From Planctomycetaceae bacterium (GTDB taxonomy: Bacteria; Planctomycetota; Planctomycetia; Planctomycetales; Planctomycetaceae), in the NCBI GenBank assembly GCA_041398825.1, contig JAWKTX010000006.1:248001-312000 (forward strand): DNA of 64,000 nucleotides. Reading direction: 5' to 3'. The position numbers and the translations under genes are program-made. A model generated the notes under the pieces. It was not told the origin of the DNA. It searched no databases and was given only the letters and a program-made list of their open reading frames with translations. Shown here one piece after another: positions 53,865 to 62,454 of the stretch (position 1 is the stretch's first letter; every line of letters starts with the position of its first letter).

Positions 53865-55466
53865 ATGCTGTTCATGGCGACACAGATTCAGATCAGCCAG
53901 CTTAACGTGAGTGCCGGTGGGCGTCGGCTGCTTCAAAATGCATCGGTGGCCTTCCGCCCCGGCGAACTGACGTTGTTACTGGGATGCAGCGGAGTTGGAA
54001 AATCCGTCCTGCTGAGAATTCTCGCCGGATTAATCGAGAGCGGACCAGCGTCACCGATTCAGTATACGGGCGATATCCAGTTCTGCATCAGGTCGGGCGA
54101 TTCGGCTGACTTCAAGGCCGTTGAGGAACGCCCATTGATTGCAGTGGTGTTCCAGAATTTTGCGCTGCTGGATGAACTGACGCCATTGCAGAATGTACGG
54201 ATCGCGATGGACCATGTTCTGTCTTCACCTGGCTCTGATCGTAGTGCACTTGCCACATCTCTGTTGAATGACTTGTCTGTTCCAACGGACCGAAGTACCG
54301 GGGTTCTCAGCGGTGGTCAACGGCAGAGGCTCGCTATCGCTCGAGCCGTAGGAATGCAGACGGATGTCATTCTGTATGACGAGCCCACCTCCGGTCTGGA
54401 CGTCAACACAGGAGCACAGGTCGCGAATCTGATTCGCGAAACCCATGATCGCTACGGGCGAACTTCGATCATTGTGACGCACGACTACGAATCACTGTCG
54501 CAGATTGCGGATCGGATTGTCCTGCTGGACCATCATCACCAATGTCTGGTTGAGCTCCCTCGCGAAGACTGGGGCAAAGTTTCGGAAATCCTGGGAAAGC
54601 CTCCATCGCTGGGAGGCGAGAAATCCCTGGAAATGACCGGCCCGGGTACCGCTATTCTGAACAGGTTAACTCGAAGCCTTGAAATGACTGGAGAGGCTGT
54701 TGGAGAAGTTCTTTTGCTCCCCTGGTCTCTACTGCCCATCTGGCGAAGTATCGTCTGGGGAGCCCGCTCAACGGTTCACTATCTTCGGTTGGTCGCGGGA
54801 CCGTCCGCGTGTGTCTACATTGCCGCTGCCGGGATGATCATTGGTTACGTGGCACAGGATTTCATCTTCCGTTACCTGCCGTTTCGAAAGATTACAGAGC
54901 CGCTGTTAACTGAGAATCTGCTCAATGCAACCGGCTTCTCCCTGTATCGATTCCTGGTCCCTATTCTGTCGACGATCCTCATTGCAGCCCGATCAGGAGC
55001 TGCTGTGGCGGCCGATGTCGGAAGCAAAGTCTACGGCTCACAGATCGACGCGATGAAGACGATCGGAATGAATCCGGAACGTACACTTCGTACTCCAATA
55101 CTGTATGCGTTCCTTGTTGGTACTCCGTTCCTGACGTTCTTTAGTTATGCCGTTGCAAGCGTAACGGCCGCCTTTGCTTTTTCGTCAACTCACGGTGACC
55201 TTGGGATCGCTTTTTGGGATCTTCATTTCCATCAGGCGCTGCGCACACCTGACGGAATTTGGTACAAGGGGTCCGGGTGGCTCTTCGCGAAATTGCTCAC
55301 CTGCGGAATTGGTATTGGAATGATTTCATGGCGCTGCGGAATCAGCCCGAAGGAATCCGGTCCGGAAATCAGTCATGGCGTGACTCGGACAATCTTGTGG
55401 TCTACACTCTATGTTCTTCTGGTACATTTCGTCTACTCATTATTTGAATTCAAAGCGACGATTTAG
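53865..55466 (+). CDS. Fused MlaF-MlaE-type ABC transporter (ATPase plus permease)
   Basis: A 533-residue half-transporter in one chain. Residues about 1-240 are an ATPase: Walker A GCSGVGKSVLL, signature LSGGQRQRLAIARA, Walker B VILYDEPTSGLD, switch His in IVTHDYESL. After a 60-residue linker, residues about 290-530 are an MlaE-family permease with five or six TM helices and the family segment 'ARSGAAVAADVGSKVYGSQIDAMKTIGMNP'. MlaFE complexes move phospholipids between membranes. In most bacteria ATPase and permease are separate genes. ATG 53865 has AGGA at 5-nt spacing; ATG 53874 and GTG 53838 are alternatives. Second gene of its operon; an 83-bp structured repeat follows the stop. Confidence 0.92.
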   Translation: MLFMATQIQISQLNVSAGGRRLLQNASVAFRPGELTLLLGCSGVGKSVLLRILAGLIESGPASPIQYTGDIQFCIRSGDSADFKAVEERPLIAVVFQNFALLDELTPLQNVRIAMDHVLSSPGSDRSALATSLLNDLSVPTDRSTGVLSGGQRQRLAIARAVGMQTDVILYDEPTSGLDVNTGAQVANLIRETHDRYGRTSIIVTHDYESLSQIADRIVLLDHHHQCLVELPREDWGKVSEILGKPPSLGGEKSLEMTGPGTAILNRLTRSLEMTGEAVGEVLLLPWSLLPIWRSIVWGARSTVHYLRLVAGPSACVYIAAAGMIIGYVAQDFIFRYLPFRKITEPLLTENLLNATGFSLYRFLVPILSTILIAARSGAAVAADVGSKVYGSQIDAMKTIGMNPERTLRTPILYAFLVGTPFLTFFSYAVASVTAAFAFSSTHGDLGIAFWDLHFHQALRTPDGIWYKGSGWLFAKLLTCGIGIGMISWRCGISPKESGPEISHGVTRTILWSTLYVLLVHFVYSLFEFKATI

Positions 55467-55480
55467 CTGTCCAATGAAAT

Positions 55481-55563
55481 ACCGGGACGGGCACGCAGGA
55501 CGACTGGAAACCATCATGTTTTAAGGTCTCCTGCTTGAGCCAGTCCCGGTTTTCAACAGACTG
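55481..55563 (+). repeat. 83-bp structured repeat, copy A
   Basis: First of two copies, about 86% identical and ungapped (71 of 83 positions by eye), 14 bp after the MlaFE-like gene. It folds on itself: outer ACCGGGAC/GTCCCGGT, inner GCAGGA/TCCTGC and GAC/GTC, with a loop region of variable sequence. The flanks TGAAA...TTTCA can extend the stem. A short T-run (GGTTTTC) follows the outer stem, so it could end transcription, but the conserved inner stem suggests more than a simple terminator. Confidence 0.8.
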
Positions 55564-55596
55564 CCAGGATTGAATTTGCCAGGAGGCGAAGTACGA

Positions 55597-55863
55597 ATGC
55601 ATCGCATAGACAAGAGTATGGCCAGAATTCCGATGCTCGTCGCGACTGCATCTCTTTTCCATCTGGCAACGGTATTACCGCAACGCGGAATGCTGACATT
55701 GCCGCCTCCGTCTCAACTCTCTGACGAGATTGACTATCCGTTTGGCCCCAGGTTCATGTTGCCGCTCGACGGATACCATCAGAACGACACTGGAATTCCG
55801 GAAGACACGAGGCTACCGCAGGTCCAGCATCAAACGACGATTCAGGATGACAAGGAACAATGA
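55597..55863 (+). CDS. Small exported or membrane protein, unknown
   Basis: An 88-residue protein that I do not recognise. A hydrophobic segment near the N-terminus (ARIPMLVATASLFHLATVL) could be a signal anchor; the remainder is Pro-rich and polar. ATG 55597 is supported by a strong AGGAGG 10 nt upstream. Its stop overlaps the start of the next small gene (ATGA), which argues that both are translated. Confidence 0.6.
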   Translation: MHRIDKSMARIPMLVATASLFHLATVLPQRGMLTLPPPSQLSDEIDYPFGPRFMLPLDGYHQNDTGIPEDTRLPQVQHQTTIQDDKEQ

Positions 55864-56111
55864 ACCGAGAACAACTGGTCGTGCTCAAACAGAACGCCGA
55901 ATCGACCCTCAGCGAGCTGGTTGACATCCTGAATCATTCCCCGCATCTATCGGGACTTGTCAAACCATTAATTCATTCAACGGAGATTCTGAGCGATTTT
56001 CAGACGCTGGCGAATGACAACCCTGAAACCGCAGAACAATTACTCCGAATCGCAATGGCATTTATGGTGAACCACCACACTGTTGCGGAGATCAGTTCGA
56101 AGCTCAAATAA
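55860..56111 (+). CDS. Small helical protein, unknown
   Basis: An 83-residue soluble protein, largely helical by composition (LVVLKQNAESTLSELVDIL, ETAEQLLRIAMAFMVNHHT), with no Cys pairs, TM helix or known motif. It is translationally coupled to the preceding small gene through a 4-bp ATGA overlap. No repeat or unusual codon use. Function unknown. Confidence 0.65.
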   Translation: MNREQLVVLKQNAESTLSELVDILNHSPHLSGLVKPLIHSTEILSDFQTLANDNPETAEQLLRIAMAFMVNHHTVAEISSKLK

Positions 56112-56255
56112 CGCCAACGCCTCCATTGAACGATTGCATGAACGGAGGGCTGGCGGGTGAATCAGATCAGCAATTCTGTGTTGAACTGATTCCGGGGTCT
56201 TATTCAAATCGTTGAATTGCAAACCAACATTCCGGCAAATAGAATCCGGCGCCAC

Positions 56256-56326
56256 GCGGCTGTGGTGTAGTGGTAGCACAGTAGCTTCCCAAGCTCCTGG
56301 TGAGGGTTCGATTCCCTTCAGCCGCT
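56256..56326 (+). tRNA. tRNA-Gly (anticodon CCC)
   Basis: A 71-nt cloverleaf. Acceptor GCGGCTG/CAGCCGC, D arm GTGT-AGTGGTA-GCAC, anticodon loop TTCCCAA with CCC at 56288-56290, T arm GAGGG-TTCGATT-CCCTT (one G-T pair). The anticodon stem GTAGC/GCTCC has one T-C mismatch at the second pair. No encoded CCA; a short T-run follows. It decodes GGG. Confidence 0.94.
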
Positions 56327-56778
56327 TTTGGATCTAAATCGTTTCCTTTCCGTGAGTTACGGAAGCCTGCTCTTTTCGGGCAGTGAGGATAATCAGCAAT
56401 CACTCCCCGCTTCGGTCTTCCAGAACGGGTGCGTGGAATTCTGAAAAGCCTGCAATCGGTTCGATAGTTCTGAATTCAGTTGACGAATTGTAACTGTTCA
56501 GGCTCGCCCACCGGTTGACGGAAAACGTGGGTTGCCGGGACAGCATCGCTTGCCCGAACTCAGGGCTGGCATCCGACAGATTTCGCTGGAGTGGAAAACT
56601 GGCCAGGCTGATTGTTCGGTGCCAGCCTGTTCTAAGTGCGATGCGAGCGTATGGCATCCAAAACAGAACGGCTGATAGTCGCCGAATGAAACCGGGGCTA
56701 CACGCTGATCACGATCGGAATCGCTCGGTTAACAGTCCGACCGAAGTGTGACAAATTATTTCCGACTATGGTGCTCCG
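56327..56778. other. Gap between tRNA-Gly and the nuclease-like gene
   Basis: About 450 bp. Frames on both strands (for example plus 56515-56751, minus 56400-56657) lack ribosome-binding sites and any recognisable pattern. Nothing else seen. Confidence 0.45.
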
Positions 56779-57456
56779 ATGCTGACGCTGGCAGTTCGTC
56801 TTCAATTACTCACCAGTGTTCTGTTGTTTGCCGGATGCGCAGAACCGCAGCCAATTTCAAGCAGTGAAGATACAGCGGCCGCACGCGACGAAGCCAACGT
56901 AACAGAGGACGCCGAGGAGAAAACGAAGCACCCCAAACAGACGGACGCGTCACCGAGCGACGACAAACCAGAAGAGACTCCCAATGAGTTCATGGGCAAA
57001 GTTATTCGCGTTTTCGACGGAGATATGATCGATATCCTGAAGGATGATATGACGACCGTTCGGATACTCTTGCACGGTATCGACGCTCCAGAGATTGAGC
57101 AGCCGTTTGGTAACGAGGCACGTGAGTATCTGAGCCGAGTGATTGGGGGCAAAGTTGTTCGAGTGGTTCAGAAGGACAGAGACAGTTCCGGGGGGATGAT
57201 CGGGGATGTTTACATCGAAGCGACAGCGGTCTATTCAAATCCCGCAAACGTCATTCTTCCCGACGTCTTTCTGAATCGAGCCCTGGTGCAGAATGGTCTC
57301 GCCTGGCATCAAAAACAAAATAACGCAGACGAGCGGCTTGCCTTCGATGAGGTGAAAGCCCGAAAAGAGGAACTTGGATTGTGGTCAGATCCCACACCGA
57401 TTCCGCCATGGGACTGGCGGAAGCTGTCGCAGGAAGAAAGAGAGGAACGGCAGTGA
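56779..57456 (+). CDS. Lipoprotein with a staphylococcal-nuclease-like domain, one catalytic Arg missing
   Basis: A 225-residue lipoprotein: signal peptide with lipobox LLFAGC, then a 50-residue acidic disordered linker. The rest is a thermonuclease (SNase) OB-fold domain (about 72-215): GKVIRVFDGDMIDI, the catalytic Arg in VRILLHGIDAPE with the metal Asp and general-base Glu, the 'FLNRALVQNGLAW' helix, and 'FDEVKARKEELGLWSDP'. The second catalytic Arg (Arg87 of S. aureus nuclease, in the usual YGR) is replaced: here DRDSSGGMIGDVY. It may be a weak nuclease or a non-enzymatic nucleic-acid binder on the cell surface. Monocistronic; repeat copy B follows the stop. Confidence 0.87.
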   Translation: MLTLAVRLQLLTSVLLFAGCAEPQPISSSEDTAAARDEANVTEDAEEKTKHPKQTDASPSDDKPEETPNEFMGKVIRVFDGDMIDILKDDMTTVRILLHGIDAPEIEQPFGNEAREYLSRVIGGKVVRVVQKDRDSSGGMIGDVYIEATAVYSNPANVILPDVFLNRALVQNGLAWHQKQNNADERLAFDEVKARKEELGLWSDPTPIPPWDWRKLSQEEREERQ

Positions 57457-57476
57457 TTTTTGCTATCCGTTGAAAA

Positions 57477-57559
57477 ACCGGGACATGCACGCAGGACGAC
57501 TGGAAGCCATCGTGCCTATAGGTCTCCTGCTCGAGCCAGTCCCGTTCTTCAACAGGCTG
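57477..57559 (+). repeat. 83-bp structured repeat, copy B
   Basis: Second copy of the element at 55481, in the same orientation, 20 bp after the nuclease-like gene. The GCAGGA/TCCTGC and CGGGAC/GTCCCG pairs are kept; differences cluster in the loop (57518-57523 region) and at single stem flanks. Flanking GTTGAA...TTCAAC extends the stem here, where copy A uses TGAAA...TTTCA. Confidence 0.8.
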
Positions 57560-57661
57560 TTCGGTTAGGTTATCGCATCAAGGTCCGCGAGACTATTGAG
57601 GAGTTCGATGCGGGTTTGGCAACGTTCAGCTGCTTATAAATTCCCGTTGAGTCGTGCTCTT

Positions 57662-57706
57662 CTGCGTCAACCTTGGCTGCGTCAACCCTGGCTGCGTTTC
57701 CTGCGG
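57662..57706. repeat. 15-bp tandem duplication at the PilZ gene stop
   Basis: CTGCGTCAACCTTGG followed by CTGCGTCAACCCTGG and a degenerate third unit. Read on the minus strand, each full unit ends in the same Arg-Ser-Gln-Gly-stop codons, so the PilZ gene is followed by a second in-frame copy of its last codons and stop. Confidence 0.75.
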
Positions 57707-58074
57707 CGGCATTCTGTTTGGGAGGACAGGAAGAGTTTCATGTAGTCTGCTACACGGATACGCTCGTCTGGACTCTGTCCGCCAACGAACTGGATTCCCA
57801 CGACGCCATCGACTTGACGGACGACAGTGGCGTCAAGTCGGGATTCCAATTGCGTGGGAAGCAGCTCGAGACGGAATGTCACGTTGAGATTCTGCCCTTT
57901 TTTCAGGGAACCTTGTGAAAGTTTCACTGCCGCGCCAGTTTGGCTGAGATCGACCACTGTGGCGAAGATGATGCACGATGGGGTGCTGAGCTCACATCTG
58001 AGCGGAAAGCCGCTCGGCAGTCTCAGGCGAAATGTCGATCGGCGACTGGAGATAAGTCGTTCGTCGTTCTGCAT
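57682..58074 (-). CDS. PilZ-domain protein (probable c-di-GMP effector)
   Basis: A 130-residue single PilZ domain. The cyclic-di-GMP contact motifs are present: RRSTFRLRLP near the N-terminus (RxxxR) and DLSQTGAAV about 30 residues later (DxSxxG), followed by 'DATVVRQVDGVVGIQF'. It probably binds c-di-GMP and acts on an unknown target in the cytoplasm. Stand-alone; convergent with the nuclease-like gene and divergent from the cyclase gene 260 bp away. A tandem duplication overlaps its stop codon. Confidence 0.9.
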   Translation of the reverse strand: MQNDERLISSRRSTFRLRLPSGFPLRCELSTPSCIIFATVVDLSQTGAAVKLSQGSLKKGQNLNVTFRLELLPTQLESRLDATVVRQVDGVVGIQFVGGQSPDERIRVADYMKLFLSSQTECRRRKRSQG

Positions 58075-58335
58075 GTTCTGTTCTTGATATGAGCGTGAGA
58101 TTGCTGGTCAGGGTGCGGGTAACTCCACCATCGAATCAACACGTTTGGAGTTGCGGAAGTTCTCTCATTTTTCCCGATCTATGCGTCGTTCAGTGACAGG
58201 AATGCTGCCCTTTGAGCGGCTGACATCGCGCAATACAGGTCGAAAGAAATTCCTGGACGGGCTATTCTGATTCTGCCGTTGAGTTATCCTTTGTGAGTTC
58301 CAGCGACGATTGGCTGGTCGCGTTCCTTTCGTTCG

Positions 58336-60276
58336 ATGGCTGGATATTCAATTGTGGCAGAACCTGTGAATCATTCGGCGGCTCTTTTCAATTTGACCCG
58401 CCTGCTACTGGATGAACGCAACGAACAAGGCTGGTGGACCGGAGAACTTTCGACGTCCGCCTTGTCGACGGCAACAGCCTGCATGGCTCTGAATCTCGCG
58501 ATCAGATCGTCCGAAGGGGGGGCGGCAGAATGGAAACAGTTGCTTGAGAATGGTCTTCAGTGGCTGGCAGACAATCAGAACGCTGACGGAGGCTGGGGCG
58601 ACACCGTTCTAAGCATCAGCAATATTTCCACAACGATGCTCGCGAATGCAGTTCTCGTCGCTGCTTGTCCGATTCTTGCCCCGCAACTCGCAAATGCCTT
58701 TGACGAGGCAATCTCACGATCCCGGAATTGGATCACAGATGCCGGAGGTGTTGCGGCCGTGTTGCGGCGATACGGCACTGACCACACCTTCTCCGTGCCC
58801 ATTCTGACTCACTGTGCGCTGGCAGGAATTGTCGACTGGAAGCAGGTGATCCCGTTGCCGTTCGAGTTGGCTTGTGTTCCTGCGAGGTTTTACGCGGCCG
58901 TTCGAATGCCTGTTGTTAGCTATGCACTCCCGGCATTAATTGCAATTGGTCAGGTGATCTTTCGGCACAGAGGGCACTGGAATCCTTTGATGTCAGCGAT
59001 TCGACGCATCTCCATCAGACCGACGCTGAAGGTACTGGAATCTATCCAGCCAAGTCACGGGGGTTTTCTTGAAGCAACACCACTGACCAGTTTTGTGTGT
59101 ATGAGCCTCCTTGGATGCGGGCTGCATGATCACCCCGTCACTCAGCGATGTCTTGAATTCATCGAACGATCTGTTCGACCTGACGGAAGCTGGCCAATTG
59201 ATACAAATTTGTCGACGTGGGTAACGACGCTGAGTTTGAATGCACTGTCGTCTTTGCCTGACTGGGATGACCAACTTTCAGGAGACGCTGTTGATGAATC
59301 CGTGCCAAAGACCACTGACATTGAACCAATTCGTCAGTGGTTATTGAATCAGCAATACAAGTCTGTCCATCCTTATACAAATGCAGATCCCGGTGGTTGG
59401 TCATGGACAGATTTGCCCGGAGGCGTTCCTGATGCCGATGATACTCCCGGGGCTATGCTCGCGATCATGAATCTGCGTCGGTCTCATGAGTCTCTTTCGG
59501 CCGATGAACGCAAGGCGCTCCGGAATGCAGCGGTCTGGCTGCTGGACCTTCAGAATCGGGACGGCGGATGGCCCACGTTCTGCCGGGGTTGGGGGAAGCT
59601 GCCATTTGATCGGAGCTCCTGCGACATCACTGCCCATGTGGTCCGCGCACTGTTCAAATGGCAGAATCGATGTCCTGAGGATGCGTCTGCAGTGAAATTA
59701 ACGGAAAGAAGCTATCGGGCGATTTCGGCAGGGTTGGGTTTTCTGAAAAGCCAGCAAAGCCCCGATGGGACCTGGTTGCCCCTTTGGTTTGGTCATCAGT
59801 TCAACGCCAATGACGAAAACCCGTTGTACGGGACAGCGAAAATCGTCACCGCGCTGGGTGATCTGGCAGTTGGGTCCGGCAGGTTTGCTGAAGAGGCAAT
59901 GGCCCTGGCACGGCCAGCTGTCTTGTGGCTTCTGCAGAACCAGAATGTGGATGGAGGATGGTCAGCAAGGCGAGGCCTGGAAAGTTCCGTCGAAGAAACG
60001 GGAATTGCTCTTGAAGCTCTGGTGTGCGACCCGTTGCTCGATGATTCAGGAATGTCGACCGACAAAATTCGATGCGTCCTGGATGCGGGAGCGAACTGGC
60101 TCGCCTGTCGGGTGAATGAAGGCACAGTGCAGTCGGCTTCGCCGATAGGATTCTATTTTGCAAAACTCTGGTACTTTGAACGGCTGTACCCAACCATTTT
60201 TGCACTCGGCGGTCTCGCCAAATGGCAAAACTGGGCAAAAAGAAAAGCCGCAACCGGCGGAAATGCACCAGGTTAG
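58336..60276 (+). CDS. Squalene-hopene-cyclase-like triterpene cyclase
   Basis: A 646-residue alpha/alpha-barrel protein of the prenyltransferase/squalene-cyclase fold. The proton-donating motif DxDD is present (Asp366-Ala-Asp-Asp369 in PDADDTPG). Several QW-type repeats stabilise the barrels (DGGWGDT, DGSWPID, NRDGGWPTFC, SPDGTWLPLW, NVDGGWSAR). The C-terminus 'GFYFAKLWYFERLYPTIFAL' is family-like. The usual RWG..Y.YGT stretch reads differently here (FGHQFNANDENPLYGT), so the product could be hopene or another triterpene. It would act on the cytoplasmic face of the membrane. First gene of the isoprenoid/quinone cluster on this strand; the cluster genes are 3-130 bp apart. Confidence 0.88.
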   Translation: MAGYSIVAEPVNHSAALFNLTRLLLDERNEQGWWTGELSTSALSTATACMALNLAIRSSEGGAAEWKQLLENGLQWLADNQNADGGWGDTVLSISNISTTMLANAVLVAACPILAPQLANAFDEAISRSRNWITDAGGVAAVLRRYGTDHTFSVPILTHCALAGIVDWKQVIPLPFELACVPARFYAAVRMPVVSYALPALIAIGQVIFRHRGHWNPLMSAIRRISIRPTLKVLESIQPSHGGFLEATPLTSFVCMSLLGCGLHDHPVTQRCLEFIERSVRPDGSWPIDTNLSTWVTTLSLNALSSLPDWDDQLSGDAVDESVPKTTDIEPIRQWLLNQQYKSVHPYTNADPGGWSWTDLPGGVPDADDTPGAMLAIMNLRRSHESLSADERKALRNAAVWLLDLQNRDGGWPTFCRGWGKLPFDRSSCDITAHVVRALFKWQNRCPEDASAVKLTERSYRAISAGLGFLKSQQSPDGTWLPLWFGHQFNANDENPLYGTAKIVTALGDLAVGSGRFAEEAMALARPAVLWLLQNQNVDGGWSARRGLESSVEETGIALEALVCDPLLDDSGMSTDKIRCVLDAGANWLACRVNEGTVQSASPIGFYFAKLWYFERLYPTIFALGGLAKWQNWAKRKAATGGNAPG

Positions 60277-60402
60277 AGGTTTGCGCCAGAAAGATCGACC
60301 GGAAACTCGACGCAAGGGGTTCATCCGGTGATGATACGTCTATGATCCGTAGTGTGCGAATTGGATCACCGGCTCCATGACTTTCAATCACGGGAGTAGT
60401 TT

Positions 60403-62409
60403 GTGTCTATTGTTCCTGCCACTCAGAATGTGCTCGACGATTCAACCGAGAAACGCGACGACAATGCGCCGTCAACTCGCCTGCCTGCGAAGAATGAGCA
60501 CCCCGCCACGTCGAGCGACCGCAGTCACGTTTCTGACTCACCAGTTTCTGTCTACGATGAAATGGAAGAGGATGCTCCTGCACCGGTGAGAAAGAAAGGG
60601 CGGCGGAGAAGTACAACTCATCTGAAAGCAGTCCCTGAAACTCTTGAGCTGCGAGAGAAGGTAAAGCTGGCGGCCGAGCAATACGCCCGCGAACTGGACC
60701 GCGCCAGGGCTTTCACTCGAGACGAGCTGGAACATCACGGACGCACCTTACTCGAGCAGCTGAACCTGCCCGAAAAGTACCTTGGCTTTTCAATGGTGAT
60801 GGTTGGCAATTTCTTCTGGAAACAGCAGTTTCTTGCGATTCCGTTCAATCGCCGAATGCTGTTATTGCCCCACTGCCTGAAACATGCGGAGGGTTGTCCG
60901 GCCGAGTACACCCAATTCGGGCTGGATTGCGAACGTTGTGGGGCGTGTTCGATCGCCGACTACAAGGTGCGTGCGGAGCAACTCGGATACAAGGTGCTGG
61001 TGGCAGAAGGTTCGCCCGTCGTTCTGAAAATTATTGTGTCCGGTTACATTGACGGGATCCTTGGTGTCGCATGCCTGAATGTGCTCGAGAAAGCGATCGA
61101 TAAGGTCCTGATCGCGGGAGTACCTTCATACGCTGTCCCACTGCATTCCGGCGATTGTCTGAATACGACGCTCGACGAATCGTGGGTTTGGGATGTGCTG
61201 GACAAGTACGAGCCACTTCCTGACAAAACGACCGTCAGCTATGTGCCGTTGATGCGGGCGTCCTCCCGAATGTTCGAAGGCGACTTTGAACGTCTGATTC
61301 CTCGGATACGGACAAAGGATGCTTCTCGGCGGGACACGCCGGTTGCCTTCACTGAATCGATTGCTTACGAATGGCTGTCAAAGGGGGGAAAGCGATTTCG
61401 TCCTTTCATAACGCTCGCGGCCTGGTATTCCGCGTCAAATTCCGAAACGCTGACCATTGGTTCCGAAACGCCCGCGATTCCCGATGCTGTATGTCGGGTG
61501 GCAATGGCCATCGAAGCTTTTCATAAGGCATCCCTGGTTCATGACGACATCCAGGATGACGATGCGTTCCGCTACGGTCGCGAAACGCTTCATCGTAAAC
61601 ATGGCGATGGTCAGGCGATCAACATCGGTGACTATCTCATTGGTATGGGTTACCGGTTGATTTACGCGGCACGAGAATTGAGCTCGGACGTGGCGGCCGA
61701 CATTCTGGACAGCATGTCCACCGCACATATTCGACTTTGTGACGGGCAGGGAGCGGAAATGCGTTTTCAGCAGTCTCCAAACTGGGACATTACTCCGCTG
61801 GACGCACTACAGATTTATGCATTAAAGACTTCGCCTGCTTTTGAGGCAGCGCTTTACGCAGGACTGAGGCTGGCAAACCACCCGCTGGCCAACTCCGAAA
61901 TCGTACCGCAGTTCTGTCGTCACGTGGGCGTTGCATTTCAGGTGCTGAATGACCTGAAAGACTGGTCCGGGGACGCTGATAACAAGATGCTGGCAGGACA
62001 GGATGCCTTAGCACTCCGGCCGACCGTCCTTCTGGCTCTGGCGTTGAAGGACGCGACGGATGAACAGCGTGAAACTCTGCGGAAGGTTCTTGTCGATGCC
62101 GAGGACGCGGGTTCAGAGATTACTCGCATTCACAGAATCAGAACAGTATTCGAGGAATGCGATGTTTTTGAAAAAGCAGAAGTCATTGTCGATTGCTCAC
62201 GCGAGAAAGCAGAAGCGTTGATTGAGCGTGTTGAGGATGAACGGATTCGCGATCTGCTGAATTTCTTTCTCGAAACCGTACTTGCACGGGAAGGGTCTCC
62301 GAGTGCTCTGCCTCAAACGCAGGAATCATCGACCCCGGTTTTTGCCAGTCCTGGGGTACCGAGCCCCGCCGTGTCCCTGGTTCCTTTAAGAATTCCGAAT
62401 TCGGTCTAG
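60403..62409 (+). CDS. DUF116-polyprenyl synthetase fusion
   Basis: A 668-residue two-domain protein. After a disordered 65-residue lead, residues about 80-290 are a DUF116 domain with conserved cysteines ([48 protein letters not shown]) that may bind a metal or Fe-S centre. Residues about 310-610 are a trans-prenyltransferase: KGGKRFRP; first Asp motif Asp381-Asp382-x-x-Asp385 (VHDDIQDDD); GDYLIGMGY; second motif 'NDLKDW' (Asn516-Asp-x-x-Asp520, with Asn in place of the first Asp). It would build an isoprenoid diphosphate chain for the neighbouring prenyltransferase or cyclase. GTG start. The 60-residue tail is Pro/Ser-rich. Confidence 0.9.
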   Translation: MSIVPATQNVLDDSTEKRDDNAPSTRLPAKNEHPATSSDRSHVSDSPVSVYDEMEEDAPAPVRKKGRRRSTTHLKAVPETLELREKVKLAAEQYARELDRARAFTRDELEHHGRTLLEQLNLPEKYLGFSMVMVGNFFWKQQFLAIPFNRRMLLLPHCLKHAEGCPAEYTQFGLDCERCGACSIADYKVRAEQLGYKVLVAEGSPVVLKIIVSGYIDGILGVACLNVLEKAIDKVLIAGVPSYAVPLHSGDCLNTTLDESWVWDVLDKYEPLPDKTTVSYVPLMRASSRMFEGDFERLIPRIRTKDASRRDTPVAFTESIAYEWLSKGGKRFRPFITLAAWYSASNSETLTIGSETPAIPDAVCRVAMAIEAFHKASLVHDDIQDDDAFRYGRETLHRKHGDGQAINIGDYLIGMGYRLIYAARELSSDVAADILDSMSTAHIRLCDGQGAEMRFQQSPNWDITPLDALQIYALKTSPAFEAALYAGLRLANHPLANSEIVPQFCRHVGVAFQVLNDLKDWSGDADNKMLAGQDALALRPTVLLALALKDATDEQRETLRKVLVDAEDAGSEITRIHRIRTVFEECDVFEKAEVIVDCSREKAEALIERVEDERIRDLLNFFLETVLAREGSPSALPQTQESSTPVFASPGVPSPAVSLVPLRIPNSV

Positions 62410-62454
62410 ACTGGGCCATCGATTCCAATATTCCACGATGGTTCGGCCTGCACA

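Noticed and set aside
59846..60391. Minus-strand frame of 181 codons under the cyclase gene
   Set aside because: Antisense shadow of a protein with DxDD and QW motifs on the plus strand.
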